Source of the DNA: a virus
Length of the DNA stretch: 64,000 nucleotides
Reading direction: 5' to 3' (one strand)
Virus record (IMG/VR): IMGVR_UViG_3300002835_000165
Coordinates: 1-64,000 of that record
The notes under the pieces were generated by a model that made no database searches, was not told where the DNA came from, and was given only the letters and a program-made list of their open reading frames with translations. Both the position numbers and the translations under genes were made by a program. This document shows positions 16,437 to 24,966 of the stretch, piece by piece. Within the stretch, counting starts at the first letter, position 1, and each line of letters begins with the position of its first letter.

Positions 16437-17724
16437 TTTGCATCCACCATTTAAGTACATCAGACCGGGCACTGAGTATGTCTGTCATTGTTGTTGATTG
16501 GGTTCTAATCTGTTCTAATTTTAACACACGAGCTTTACCTTGTGCAATAGCAGATTGATATTCTTCGGGCCATTGTTCTTCAAATGTGGGTCTTGTTTTT
16601 AACTGTAGTAGCATACTGCGCATTGTACCAGTTGAATGGTCTACTAGTTCATCTATCCACGGATCCAACAACTTTCTGGGCAATGCCAATGGACTCATCA
16701 CAATATCAGGGCTAAAACTAAACACCACTTTGGTCAGTAGCTCTACTTCTAATTGTTGTGATAATGTTTGCATGTTGTTGACTTCAAACATTCCTGGTAA
16801 AGTAAGAGTAAAATCAAGACGCATGTTCCTACTGTTGTGCTTGTACGCAAGTCCTTTGTTGAAATTTTGCAAGAACTGTTGATAATCAAGTCCTGTTCGT
16901 ATGTATTCTCCTACTACTCCGGTGCCATCAAGACTTGCACATACTTGCCAATCTCGCAAATTGGCCAATATGTCACTGAACAAATTAATCCCGCGATAAT
17001 CAATGCGGCTGAGATTTGTGTTGTATCTAGCGTAGACATTTTTTCCATCACCCAGTTCTATAATGCGTTTCATATACCGCCAATGTTGTTCATACATCAA
17101 CGGTTCGCCACCAACCCAATACACTTCTTCTACACGATGTTCTTCTACTGCTTGACTAAATTCTAACTCAATTTGGCTATCTTGAAATTTACTTATTTTA
17201 TTTCTTACATCAGGAATCATCCAATTATTTTTTGTATTGGTCCAGTCAATCATGTCATGCTGACGTTGTTCGCTTTCCCATGAACTGCTTAACATATCTC
17301 CGCACATGCGACATTTAAAGTTGCAAAGATTACTAAATCTATAATCCCAGCTGACTGGTTTTACTGATGTTGATCCGTCAGGAAGAGTAGCAGACATGAC
17401 ATCTACATATTTGTGGCCAAAGAGTTGATTAAAATAACTGCGATAGACATTTGTATTTAATAGCTTGTTGTTGCATACATCACATTCGGGCAATGTTTCC
17501 CCGGCCATCATACGACGACGAACTGACTTCATGTGTTCACTATTCCAATGTTCTTCTAAAGTACTAGGAGTATAATTACCGGTACCCGGACCAGTATCTA
17601 TATACTGTGTGAAACTTTGTGCATTTTCTCGTGAGGCACAACACATGCGTCGTTCAGTCTGCGGACTGAGATATGTGTGCGTCCACGGTGCCATGCACAA
17701 GGTGTCAGGTTTTGGTGTATTCAA
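16426..17724 (-). CDS. radical SAM protein with N-terminal twitch/SPASM-like domain (copy 1)
   Basis: The 432-residue protein has the radical SAM cluster motif CNFKCRMC at residues 134-141 (CxxxCxxC) and GGEPLM near 206. Before the core lies an extra cysteine set, C10 (CMAPW), C28-C29, C81 and C84, which resembles a SPASM/twitch auxiliary iron-sulphur site but at the N-terminus. Such N-twitch proteins use S-adenosylmethionine to make radicals; substrates are unknown. The start appears to be a TTG overlapping the upstream gene by 20 bases. It groups with the next two genes (CNxKCRxC). They may act as a set or on related substrates. Confidence 0.9.
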   Translation of the reverse strand: MNTPKPDTLCMAPWTHTYLSPQTERRMCCASRENAQSFTQYIDTGPGTGNYTPSTLEEHWNSEHMKSVRRRMMAGETLPECDVCNNKLLNTNVYRSYFNQLFGHKYVDVMSATLPDGSTSVKPVSWDYRFSNLCNFKCRMCGDMLSSSWESEQRQHDMIDWTNTKNNWMIPDVRNKISKFQDSQIELEFSQAVEEHRVEEVYWVGGEPLMYEQHWRYMKRIIELGDGKNVYARYNTNLSRIDYRGINLFSDILANLRDWQVCASLDGTGVVGEYIRTGLDYQQFLQNFNKGLAYKHNSRNMRLDFTLTLPGMFEVNNMQTLSQQLEVELLTKVVFSFSPDIVMSPLALPRKLLDPWIDELVDHSTGTMRSMLLQLKTRPTFEEQWPEEYQSAIAQGKARVLKLEQIRTQSTTMTDILSARSDVLKWWMQIES

Positions 17725-18916
17725 TTAATTCTGCCAATTCTGGAGCCACTGTGGCCAAGTTCTGATTCCGTTTGCGATCTAGATCACGCACTTTCATACG
17801 CAATATAAATCCATCAGAGTCAGCACCACCATTCATAAATTCAATTATGTTGTCAAATTCCCCGCGCCACTTGACAGGAACATCACATGTGCGTAAATGA
17901 TCTGCAATGGCTGCTTTGGCCATCGCGGGCAGTGTAGCAATTGAGAAATACCATGCATCGTGCATCATGTTCCAGTACACAAAATCAAAGGCCTGCTGGT
18001 TGATCCATTGTGCCAGTTGATCAATATAGCGCACATTAAACACATTCACAGTGGCACAGCATTGTAACTGAATGTTAGGATAGTCTTCTCTTAGTAAACG
18101 GAAACGATCAATATTGAACACCACGTCTGACCATACCGCGTTGGTGCGCTGATATTCAAATCTTGCGCCTAGGTCATCAATTGAAAATGCTATTTCCACA
18201 GTTTTAAAATGTTTCCAAATTTCAACGGCTTCTTCAGGGTAGTGTGTGCCATTTGTATTATAATGTATTTCAACTTGATGTGCAATACCACGATCCACGA
18301 TGCCCTGTAGCATTTGGAAATGCTCTCGAATCATAAATGGCTCGCCGCCAGTGAATTCAATATAGCGTATATCATTTAAATGCTGATCAATTTCTCCCCA
18401 AAACTGAGTATTATCTCTAGGCCAAGCACCTGCTTGTAACATTTGATATGCAAAACTGGACTTTTTTTCTTCCGTGGGCAATTGTGCCAGTTCTTCTGTG
18501 GCAAATTGGCTTGAACTCCATGATCCGCATATACGACATTTTAGGTTGCAGATGTTGCCCAGTTTAAGATCCAGGAACATCACGGGCTTGGAATCGGCAG
18601 TCCAGTCTGACGTGATGCCCATGTGTTTCATTCTGTCCAAGGTGTGCATACGCTTGCTAGTGCGTCCTGCACGTTCTTCATTCCAGCACTTGCGGCATGT
18701 CTGTGGTTTTTCACCTGCTAGAAATTGTTCACGCAATGTGCGCATGTGTGTGCTGTTTTGTATGTCAGCAAAGTCAGCAGTCATTAAACTGAACTTTTCA
18801 TTGTTGTTGTCAACAATTTCGTCGTCGGCCAAGCAACAAGGACGCACTGTACCAACAGGACTGGCTTCTAAGCTGATCCAGGGCAATACACAGAATTTAT
18901 CGTGTGGAATATTCAT
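17705..18916 (-). CDS. radical SAM protein with N-terminal twitch/SPASM-like domain (copy 2)
   Basis: The 403-residue protein shows CNLKCRIC at 123-130 and the SAM-binding GGEPFM near 195. The N-terminal cysteines are C9 (CVLPW), C27-C28, C74 and C77, in the same spacing pattern as the neighbours. Between them is a helix with MRTLREQFLAGEKP that matches the SPASM-like layout of the other copies. The ATG overlaps the stop of the upstream copy by 4 bases, so three radical SAM proteins are made from one message. Its identity to copies 1 and 3 is clearly partial, so they are old paralogs, not a recent duplication. Confidence 0.9.
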   Translation of the reverse strand: MNIPHDKFCVLPWISLEASPVGTVRPCCLADDEIVDNNNEKFSLMTADFADIQNSTHMRTLREQFLAGEKPQTCRKCWNEERAGRTSKRMHTLDRMKHMGITSDWTADSKPVMFLDLKLGNICNLKCRICGSWSSSQFATEELAQLPTEEKKSSFAYQMLQAGAWPRDNTQFWGEIDQHLNDIRYIEFTGGEPFMIREHFQMLQGIVDRGIAHQVEIHYNTNGTHYPEEAVEIWKHFKTVEIAFSIDDLGARFEYQRTNAVWSDVVFNIDRFRLLREDYPNIQLQCCATVNVFNVRYIDQLAQWINQQAFDFVYWNMMHDAWYFSIATLPAMAKAAIADHLRTCDVPVKWRGEFDNIIEFMNGGADSDGFILRMKVRDLDRKRNQNLATVAPELAELIEYTKT

Positions 18917-20172
18917 TTCAGAGCCTTCAATTCTGGTATCACGTCCAGAATGTTTTCTTTTCTGATCTCATCTAGTTCATGTGTTTTGCGCCAGAATGTA
19001 TCTATTAGCTGTGTGTTATCTGTGGCATTCATAAAAGTAATTGCACTTTCAAATCCCTGCGTTGCGCGACCCAAGTGATCTTGTGGACGAAGCCATTCAA
19101 TATGTTGTGTCCATTTTGCTTGTAACTGTGCTTTGTAGTCAGACGGTGCAATATCAATCCTGTAGTGTAGCGGATCTTGTAGTATGTTTACATTGAGGTC
19201 TTGTGCGCGGATTAGACCTTGTTCTACCCAGGCACGATGAAACTCTGACAGATGCCATGCATTCATGATGCTTAGTGTAGGCGAGATGTAAAAATCCACA
19301 TCTGGACATACGGCCAGCATGTCTTGACGATTCTGGCGCACCACTGCCCAGTCTGTGCCTTTGCGTATGTATTCTGCACGGGCACCCATGTCATCTAAAC
19401 TTGCGCCCACTGCCACTGATTTAAACTTTTTCCAATATTCAAACACCGAGCGCCCTTTTAAGTCAGTATGTGTGAAGTTTGTGTTGTATATTAAACGCAC
19501 CTCAAACCGGCCTCGCCGTACCAATTCATCTAAGATACGATAATGTTCATCCATCAGCAACGGTTCGCCACCGGCAAAATATATCTGTTCCACATAATCC
19601 AAATGTGGTTCCAGTTGTTCCCACATGTCTGTTTCTGTACGGCCAGCATAGTTAAGAACAGTATTGCGTTCTTTCCACTCTGAGCCAGCAAGTTTTGCTT
19701 GATCTTGATACCATTGACTGCTGAAAATATGCCCACAGCTACGACATTTAAGATTACATAAGTTTGAGAAACGTATGTCCCAATAAGTCATTTCAAATGG
19801 ATTCTCCGCCAGCTTCTTTATGTGATGCCCATGATGCTTGTTTGCACTCTTGCGGCCCGAAAAGAAACCTGATTCTTCCTGTTCATAACAGCGTGTGCAG
19901 GCAGCATGAGGAGTTTCGCTTAACATGTGCGCACGTAACTTCTGCATGGGCTCTCCGCGCCATATTTCTTCTAGCGTATTTGTTCTACAGTTGCCCATAA
20001 CACCTGGCTTCATTTCAGCATGACAGCAAGGATATGCTTCGCCTGTGGGATAAGCATGTAAATGAATCCAAGGATACATGCAGAAGGTTTTTGAGTCCTG
20101 TAAAAGAAACTGTTCGCGAACAGTGAGTTCGGTGGTTCGGACTAGATCTGTTGAATTATATCGGTATGTCAT
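18913..20172 (-). CDS. radical SAM protein with N-terminal twitch/SPASM-like domain (copy 3)
   Basis: The 419-residue protein shows CNLKCRSC at 139-146, with auxiliary cysteines C31 (CMYPW), C49-C50, C92 and C95. A histidine-rich stretch NKHHGHH (111-117) lies between the two parts and is not in the other copies. GGEPLL follows near 216. The first 28 residues are an extra N-terminal arm. The ATG overlaps the TctC-like gene stop by 4 bases. Like the other copies it should sit in the cytoplasm, while its upstream neighbour is predicted to be periplasmic. Confidence 0.9.
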   Translation of the reverse strand: MTYRYNSTDLVRTTELTVREQFLLQDSKTFCMYPWIHLHAYPTGEAYPCCHAEMKPGVMGNCRTNTLEEIWRGEPMQKLRAHMLSETPHAACTRCYEQEESGFFSGRKSANKHHGHHIKKLAENPFEMTYWDIRFSNLCNLKCRSCGHIFSSQWYQDQAKLAGSEWKERNTVLNYAGRTETDMWEQLEPHLDYVEQIYFAGGEPLLMDEHYRILDELVRRGRFEVRLIYNTNFTHTDLKGRSVFEYWKKFKSVAVGASLDDMGARAEYIRKGTDWAVVRQNRQDMLAVCPDVDFYISPTLSIMNAWHLSEFHRAWVEQGLIRAQDLNVNILQDPLHYRIDIAPSDYKAQLQAKWTQHIEWLRPQDHLGRATQGFESAITFMNATDNTQLIDTFWRKTHELDEIRKENILDVIPELKALK

Positions 20173-21044
20173 CGTGATTGATTAATTTCTTTTCTATATT
20201 TTTCTTGCAATCTTTTAACTTGTGCAACAGATTTAGCATAGAATTCTTCTGCCGAGATGTCGGGGATTTTTACCCCAGACAAGTTAAAAATTTCACTGTA
20301 TCCAACAGCTCGTTGTGCATCATTTAACACAGTTGCTATTGCTTGACGCTGTGTGGCCGTCATTGATCTATGTGCCACAATGATGTTGAACACATACGGC
20401 GCATCAATACCTATTTCATGCAGAGTTTGAACACTGGGTGCCTGCGGCAGTCTAGTGGGACAGGATGCCGCAAATGCTTGCAACTTGGCATTTTTGGTTT
20501 TTAGTGTTTGATATGATTCGTAACGATCAATTACCATAAAAATTCCATTGTTGCCGGCCATGTTTACCAAGGCATCGTTGTTGCTTTTGAACACTATATA
20601 TCTAACGCTAAAGCCATATTTCTCGCCTAGTGCCAGGGCTGTTAAATGTGTGGCATTACCAATACCCACTCCGCCCACAGTCATTTCTTTTTGATCCGTA
20701 ATGCTACCATTTGTGATCACTGTCCAGCAAGCATCGCCCAGAGCATGAACAGGCACATAGTCCGACTCTAAGATCTTACCTGCGGCTACATTTTCTACAA
20801 AGGCCGGAGCAATAACGGCCAGGCTGGTTGCATCCAATGCTTGTAGAGCAATCATTTGGTTGCCGCCGGGCTTGAATTCCAGCACAAAAGAATAAGTGTG
20901 TTGCGATTTGTTGGCCTGATTAATGATTTTAAACATAGCAGGAGTGGCCGAATGCGACGGAGCATATGGAGAATATATCTTGACTACATCTGCTAATGCC
21001 GCAGTATTTAACAGTAGTACAAATAATGTACCTAGTATTTTCAC
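20169..21044 (-). CDS. TctC/Bug-type periplasmic solute-binding protein
   Basis: The product of about 291 residues starts with a signal peptide: MKILGTLFVLLLNTAALA then D, with ALA as cleavage site. The mature part follows the tripartite tricarboxylate transporter receptor (TctC/Bug) pattern: an opening strand VKIYSPYAP, FKPGGNQM at the carboxylate-binding loop, TVGGVGIGNATHL at the second loop, and a late block TLHEIGIDAP...VAHRSMTATQR. In bacteria these proteins bind carboxylates and deliver them to TctAB or to sensors. I chose the GTG at 21044 because it overlaps the previous stop (GTGA) and makes a proper signal peptide; a TTG at 21059 adds five residues. No TctA or TctB gene is present. 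Confidence 0.85.
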   Translation of the reverse strand: MKILGTLFVLLLNTAALADVVKIYSPYAPSHSATPAMFKIINQANKSQHTYSFVLEFKPGGNQMIALQALDATSLAVIAPAFVENVAAGKILESDYVPVHALGDACWTVITNGSITDQKEMTVGGVGIGNATHLTALALGEKYGFSVRYIVFKSNNDALVNMAGNNGIFMVIDRYESYQTLKTKNAKLQAFAASCPTRLPQAPSVQTLHEIGIDAPYVFNIIVAHRSMTATQRQAIATVLNDAQRAVGYSEIFNLSGVKIPDISAEEFYAKSVAQVKRLQEKYRKEINQSR

Positions 21045-22369
21045 AATGAGTCGTACCAATCTTTTAATTCGGGGAACGTGGAACCGAAGTCTTTTTCACG
21101 ACGCTGATCGTATTGTGTGTAAAATTGTTTAAAATCTTGTTGAAGCACAGTTAATTTGGCCGATTCGGCATGCGGAGTTTTAACTACATCAAGATAGTCA
21201 ATTAATCGTTGTATATGATTATGCTCGTGTTCATGTAAAAACTCTCCGTCATTTTGATACAACCACTGTTCAAGACAGGTTTTATATTGTTCACGCATGT
21301 TGTTTGGCAACACCAATGGCGATTGAAAGCTGGGAAAACGTAATATATTTAAAGTAAAACTAATTGCATCTCTTCCATATTCAATTTTCCAATTGTGTAT
21401 GCAAGAAAGCAAACTATCCAAGCTATCTAAACACAGCGCATTGATTGTGCACATGACATGAATACTGCGGAATTTTCCAGAATCAAGTAACCGTTCTACA
21501 TTGTTGACCCAATCATCCCACACAAGTCCATCACGAATATATTCAGACTGTAGGCTTGTTGACTCGTTACTGGTATATAAATCAACTTCGACTCCATCAA
21601 TGGCCTCAAGCAAACGATCTATGTCAACATCAGTGCCTAGATTGCTGTTGATGGCCAGACGTGTTTTGCTACGTCCTTTGTTGGCTTTAAACCATTCAAT
21701 CAGTTTCCATGTCTCTGCACTCATCAACGGTTCACCGCCGGTTATTCTGAGCTCTTGAAGAGTTTTGTGAAGATCAGTTTCCCACCACTTAAAAAATGCT
21801 TCAACGTATGGATTGATTTCACCAAAACGGTATAGTTGACTGCCGTCGTGAGTGTGAGTAAAGTGATTGCGGCCATCGGACACCAAATTGGTATAGGCGC
21901 CGTGTTTTTTAATGTCATTGACCCATGTGCTACTGAAAGCAGGGTTGCAATAACTACAAGCAAATTGGCAAGTACGATCAAACGCAATTTCAAGCGTTTT
22001 GAGATCAAAGTCTTCCCTAGCAGGTGTTCTGAATGCACGGTTGAGTTCCTCTATAGGGTAAATTTTACTTTTATACACACGGTCGCTAATATTATCTCTG
22101 CCAATGTCTTCTATCTTCCAGCAGTATTCACACCCGCTGGGACGTTCACCTCGTTGCATCTGCTCACGTTCCATTTTTTTCTTCTGCGTGTTGTGCAATG
22201 CACTAGGATTGCGTTTAATGTCGTCAACATCTATAGCATGTGGCAGTGGGTGGTGACAACTGGTGGTCTGTCCTGAACCCAACCATATAGTGGCATTGTA
22301 CCATTTGGCCGCACAGAAGCTGGCACTTTTGGTGTCTAGTACTTGTTGTTTAAATTCTATGTCATTCAT
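21041..22369 (-). CDS. radical SAM protein, CxxACSYC subgroup (copy 4)
   Basis: The 442-residue protein has the cluster motif CQFACSYC at 134-141 and ITGGEPLM near 220. The N-terminal cysteines are C19 (CAAKW), C38, C80 and C83. A shared block NPSALHN...KKMEREQM...ERPSGCEYCW links it to the gene at 27966-29378 and sets both apart from copies 1-3. The histidine pair SCHHPLPH is also kept in outline (CYHPPLH). It is probably an SAM-radical enzyme with an auxiliary cluster; the substrate is unknown. It overlaps the TctC-like gene by 4 bases and the upstream gene by 8. Confidence 0.9.
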   Translation of the reverse strand: MNDIEFKQQVLDTKSASFCAAKWYNATIWLGSGQTTSCHHPLPHAIDVDDIKRNPSALHNTQKKKMEREQMQRGERPSGCEYCWKIEDIGRDNISDRVYKSKIYPIEELNRAFRTPAREDFDLKTLEIAFDRTCQFACSYCNPAFSSTWVNDIKKHGAYTNLVSDGRNHFTHTHDGSQLYRFGEINPYVEAFFKWWETDLHKTLQELRITGGEPLMSAETWKLIEWFKANKGRSKTRLAINSNLGTDVDIDRLLEAIDGVEVDLYTSNESTSLQSEYIRDGLVWDDWVNNVERLLDSGKFRSIHVMCTINALCLDSLDSLLSCIHNWKIEYGRDAISFTLNILRFPSFQSPLVLPNNMREQYKTCLEQWLYQNDGEFLHEHEHNHIQRLIDYLDVVKTPHAESAKLTVLQQDFKQFYTQYDQRREKDFGSTFPELKDWYDSL

Positions 22370-23009
22370 TTAATAATTTATCCGTTGCTGTTTTCCATGA
22401 TTGCCAAAGTTTAACAACTAATGCCAAATCTAGATCTAGATCTAGTTTTCGAGACAGTTGATGTATTACATCAACATAGCTGTCTTTTTCTAACATGTGT
22501 TCCCAGTTAATAATGTTTGCTTGATAATCAGTCTGTAATTTATCAAAAGTCTCTAATTCGGTCTGTTCAAGTTGATACACACTATCTAAATCTAGTCTCT
22601 TTATCTTAGCCAGATATTTAATTAGTTCAACACTACTGGGTTGATATTTGATAAAAATTAATTGTTCCCACGAATTTACATTATCCCACAAGAGTTTTCT
22701 GTCTGACTCAAATTTAAACATTGCTGGATGGAAATGATCAATCAACCAAAGATTACTATTTTCGTAGTTAACAAAATCCTGTAGACCAGTATGGTACCAA
22801 ATTTTTAATGCGTTTTCTGTACTGGGCCAGTCCGCTGAATTCCAATTATTATACAATAAAAATCTCTGTTGAGCGGATAATTTTAAGTAGGGTTGGTGCT
22901 GACTATATTCCGCCGGCAAATATGCTACAGTTTTTTCACTCAGTGACAAAGTCCTAGATAGAAGATTTCCACCAGATCCTTGAACATATACAATAGCTGC
23001 TTTTAACAA
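22362..23009 (-). CDS. hypothetical protein with glycine-loop N-terminus
   Basis: The 215-residue protein opens MLKAAIVYVQGSGGNLLSRT, a strand-loop-helix that resembles a sulfotransferase or kinase phosphate loop but lacks the GKS/T of a true Walker A. The rest is helical with many aromatics. A sulfotransferase fold is possible but not shown. The start is probably TTG at 23009, with AAGGG 5 bases upstream. The 3' part carries three copies of ATCTAG in a row (22428-22445) that encode alternating leucine and aspartate. It overlaps the radical SAM gene by 8 bases. Confidence 0.65.
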   Translation of the reverse strand: MLKAAIVYVQGSGGNLLSRTLSLSEKTVAYLPAEYSQHQPYLKLSAQQRFLLYNNWNSADWPSTENALKIWYHTGLQDFVNYENSNLWLIDHFHPAMFKFESDRKLLWDNVNSWEQLIFIKYQPSSVELIKYLAKIKRLDLDSVYQLEQTELETFDKLQTDYQANIINWEHMLEKDSYVDVIHQLSRKLDLDLDLALVVKLWQSWKTATDKLLNE

Positions 23010-23017
23010 TTATGCCC

Positions 23018-23083
23018 TTAATAAAACTCTTTTCTAACTTTTACTTGCATTTCTGCAAGGTGTTGTTGATTGTACTCACACAC
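23018..23083 (-). CDS. possible 21-codon mini-gene or read-through tail
   Basis: From GTG at 23083 a frame encodes a short charged peptide containing EYNQQHLAEMQVKVRKEF. It is in the same frame as the 28-codon gene just upstream, separated from it by a TAA (23096-23098) and four sense codons. The stop TAA lies directly before the AAGGG of the next gene. No Shine-Dalgarno precedes the GTG. It may be the broken second half of one 50-codon gene. Confidence 0.3.
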   Translation of the reverse strand: MCEYNQQHLAEMQVKVRKEFY

Positions 23084-23095
23084 ATTATAACATTC

Positions 23096-23182
23096 TTAGA
23101 GAAATTTTGCAAGATCTTGTTGACATAAATCTTCGACTACTGCGGCAATTTGTTCTAATATTAATTTATAGTCATTGATCAT
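23096..23182 (-). CDS. 28-residue mini-protein
   Basis: The frame begins MINDYKLILEQIAAVVEDL and ends QQDLAKFL. Its ATG overlaps the stop of the SGNH-like gene 23179-23904 as ATGA, the commonest junction in this genome, which supports translation. The product is an acidic amphipathic helix. There is no known family. It could be an assembly or regulatory peptide, or the first half of a gene split by the TAA at 23096-23098. Confidence 0.5.
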   Translation of the reverse strand: MINDYKLILEQIAAVVEDLCQQDLAKFL

Positions 23183-23904
23183 ATCATTTTTATTATTCGT
23201 TGCGCTAATTGTTTAAAGTATTCACTTGAAGGATGACAGTTGTCTGGAAACAACAAACTTTTAACTGTTAACTCCTGTATTATTTTTGCTTTATCTAATT
23301 GATCTATATTATTAATAATAAACTCTTTTTGATCAACACCATAATGATCTAATATTCTTTTAAATTTATCCCATGATCTAATAAAAAAAGTATTTTTTGG
23401 TGGAATAAAATTTAACTCTAGTAGTTCTGCCAGCCAACAGTGTATTATATGTTGTGCAAAAGAAAATTGGGCAATTACGGGGTTAACTGGACTCTGCCCT
23501 CCAATCACAATAAACGGTATATTGTATTCATCTGCAATTGTTTGTGCATATTTGTAATTCTCAAAATCTAGATAATCCAATCCGACATCGAAATTGCTTA
23601 TATCAAAATTTGGAAAATGTCGTTGACCTTCTTCAGGATCGTTTATAAGAATTTCTTCTACGTCTCTTATTGACTCTGTCTGAAACCAAATTATATAATC
23701 ATAGTCTGAATTTTCTTTGAGGGTCCAGTATGCATGTCTTAATTGGCCAAAATTACTGCCGCCACCGGCGGATATATTTGTAACTGTGTGCCCAAGTTGA
23801 GTCAAGTGATAATCTAATCCAGTGTTGGGTATTGATTCAAACTTACCACTTTTTATGGTCCATTCTCCCATGCCCCAACTACTACCCAATATAAAAAATT
23901 TCAT
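23179..23904 (-). CDS. SGNH hydrolase-like protein (copy 4)
   Basis: The 241-residue protein opens MKFFILGSSWGMGEWT and is clearly related to the protein at 4423-5202 (ILGDSWGCGEWT). The aspartate of the GDS motif is replaced by serine, so the motif is G-S-S. SAGGGSNFGQ and the C-terminal DNCHPSSEYF give the other conserved blocks, with the aspartate and histidine in place. The changed block I may mean lowered or altered activity. Only 3 bases separate it from the upstream TEKT-family gene. No signal peptide is present. Confidence 0.62.
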   Translation of the reverse strand: MKFFILGSSWGMGEWTIKSGKFESIPNTGLDYHLTQLGHTVTNISAGGGSNFGQLRHAYWTLKENSDYDYIIWFQTESIRDVEEILINDPEEGQRHFPNFDISNFDVGLDYLDFENYKYAQTIADEYNIPFIVIGGQSPVNPVIAQFSFAQHIIHCWLAELLELNFIPPKNTFFIRSWDKFKRILDHYGVDQKEFIINNIDQLDKAKIIQELTVKSLLFPDNCHPSSEYFKQLAQRIIKMI

Positions 23905-23907
23905 AGG

Positions 23908-24966
23908 CTATTCAAATAGATGTTCCGTTTTGTATTTTTGCTCTTGGGCATACTCAAAAAATCTATTTCTATTATGTACTAAATCGGGCAGCATATCAGA
24001 GTATATTTTAATTATTTCTTTTTTGTCTAGTGTTGTAAGGTATCGTATAACAGCAATGATAGAATCATGAACTTCATACTCTGGTATATTTTCTAATTCT
24101 ACACCGTCAAAATAATGATTGAAGGTTCGAAAACCTTGACGACGTAGCCAATCATATATGGTAGTTTGTCCATTTATTATAAATGGTCGCATTCCAATGA
24201 TCGGCTTTAGTGTTTTTTCTGTAGGAAACACTGTATCCCATGGGAAGAATTCTGTCTCACTAACAACATTTAAAAAATGCTGTTGCCATATGGTCAAGTC
24301 TCCGAGACTACAAAAATCAGCAGGCACACTGCCAAATGTTTTGACCATTGGAAACCTGTTGTTGTTAGTAGGATCGGTGCTGTCATTGAGTGTATAATAT
24401 TTGTCGGTGTCCAATCCTTGGGAAACGTCATAGTGTAATTCTGGTTTTCCTAAAGAGATTATTCCGTATTTTTCTAAGTTATGTTCGTGCAATTTTTCTA
24501 CCAACTTGATCCTGAATGGTTTAGGTTTTCTGTTGTAGTTTACATATAAAAACTTTAAATCTTTTAGTTCTAATTCATCTTGTGTGTATTCTGGAAATTC
24601 TTCTTGGCATACTATCGAATGAGTATTAAATGAACAGCGGCCATCAAATGCAACACCTATATAAAAAATTTTTTCTAAACACAATGCCTGCTCTACCTCT
24701 TTAATTTGATCAGGCAGTATTGTGATAGGATCGATAATACCAGTCCAAAATAAATTATCAAATTTTTTGTTGTTAGCTATTAGTTTTTGAATCAACGACC
24801 ATGATTGATTATCAAACTGAGGCCCTATCCAAGTGGTGTTTATTATTAAATTGTTAGAACTTGGAAAGTTATTGTTTATTTGTTTTTTTACAGAATTAAA
24901 AATACGGTGTTCCTGTAACCCAAACGGCACAGTTTTGGCAAAGAATTCTCCTATAATTGTTATCAT
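23908..24966 (-). CDS. glycosyltransferase-like protein, TEKT family (copy 2)
   Basis: The 352-residue protein carries the family block FPTEKTLKPIIGMRPFIING followed by LRRQGFRTFNHYFDG near the C-terminus. The same lysine, proline and GF(R/Q)TF positions occur in the proteins at 10792-11883 and 29375-30343. The N-terminal half has nothing I can identify. The ATG at 24966 overlaps the Fcl stop by 4 bases. A longer frame from 25065 would lie inside the fcl gene. Its place right after the GDP-6-deoxysugar genes suggests that it uses their product, possibly as a fucosyl-type transferase. That is inference. Confidence 0.6.
   Translation of the reverse strand: MITIIGEFFAKTVPFGLQEHRIFNSVKKQINNNFPSSNNLIINTTWIGPQFDNQSWSLIQKLIANNKKFDNLFWTGIIDPITILPDQIKEVEQALCLEKIFYIGVAFDGRCSFNTHSIVCQEEFPEYTQDELELKDLKFLYVNYNRKPKPFRIKLVEKLHEHNLEKYGIISLGKPELHYDVSQGLDTDKYYTLNDSTDPTNNNRFPMVKTFGSVPADFCSLGDLTIWQQHFLNVVSETEFFPWDTVFPTEKTLKPIIGMRPFIINGQTTIYDWLRRQGFRTFNHYFDGVELENIPEYEVHDSIIAVIRYLTTLDKKEIIKIYSDMLPDLVHNRNRFFEYAQEQKYKTEHLFE

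Noticed and set aside
22428-22445. Three copies of ATCTAG as a regulatory repeat
   Set aside because: It is a short in-frame repeat encoding alternating leucine and aspartate; too short to claim more.
22362-23009. Firm call of a sulfotransferase
   Set aside because: Only a glycine-rich loop after the first strand supports it; the downstream phosphosulphate-binding motif is not visible.
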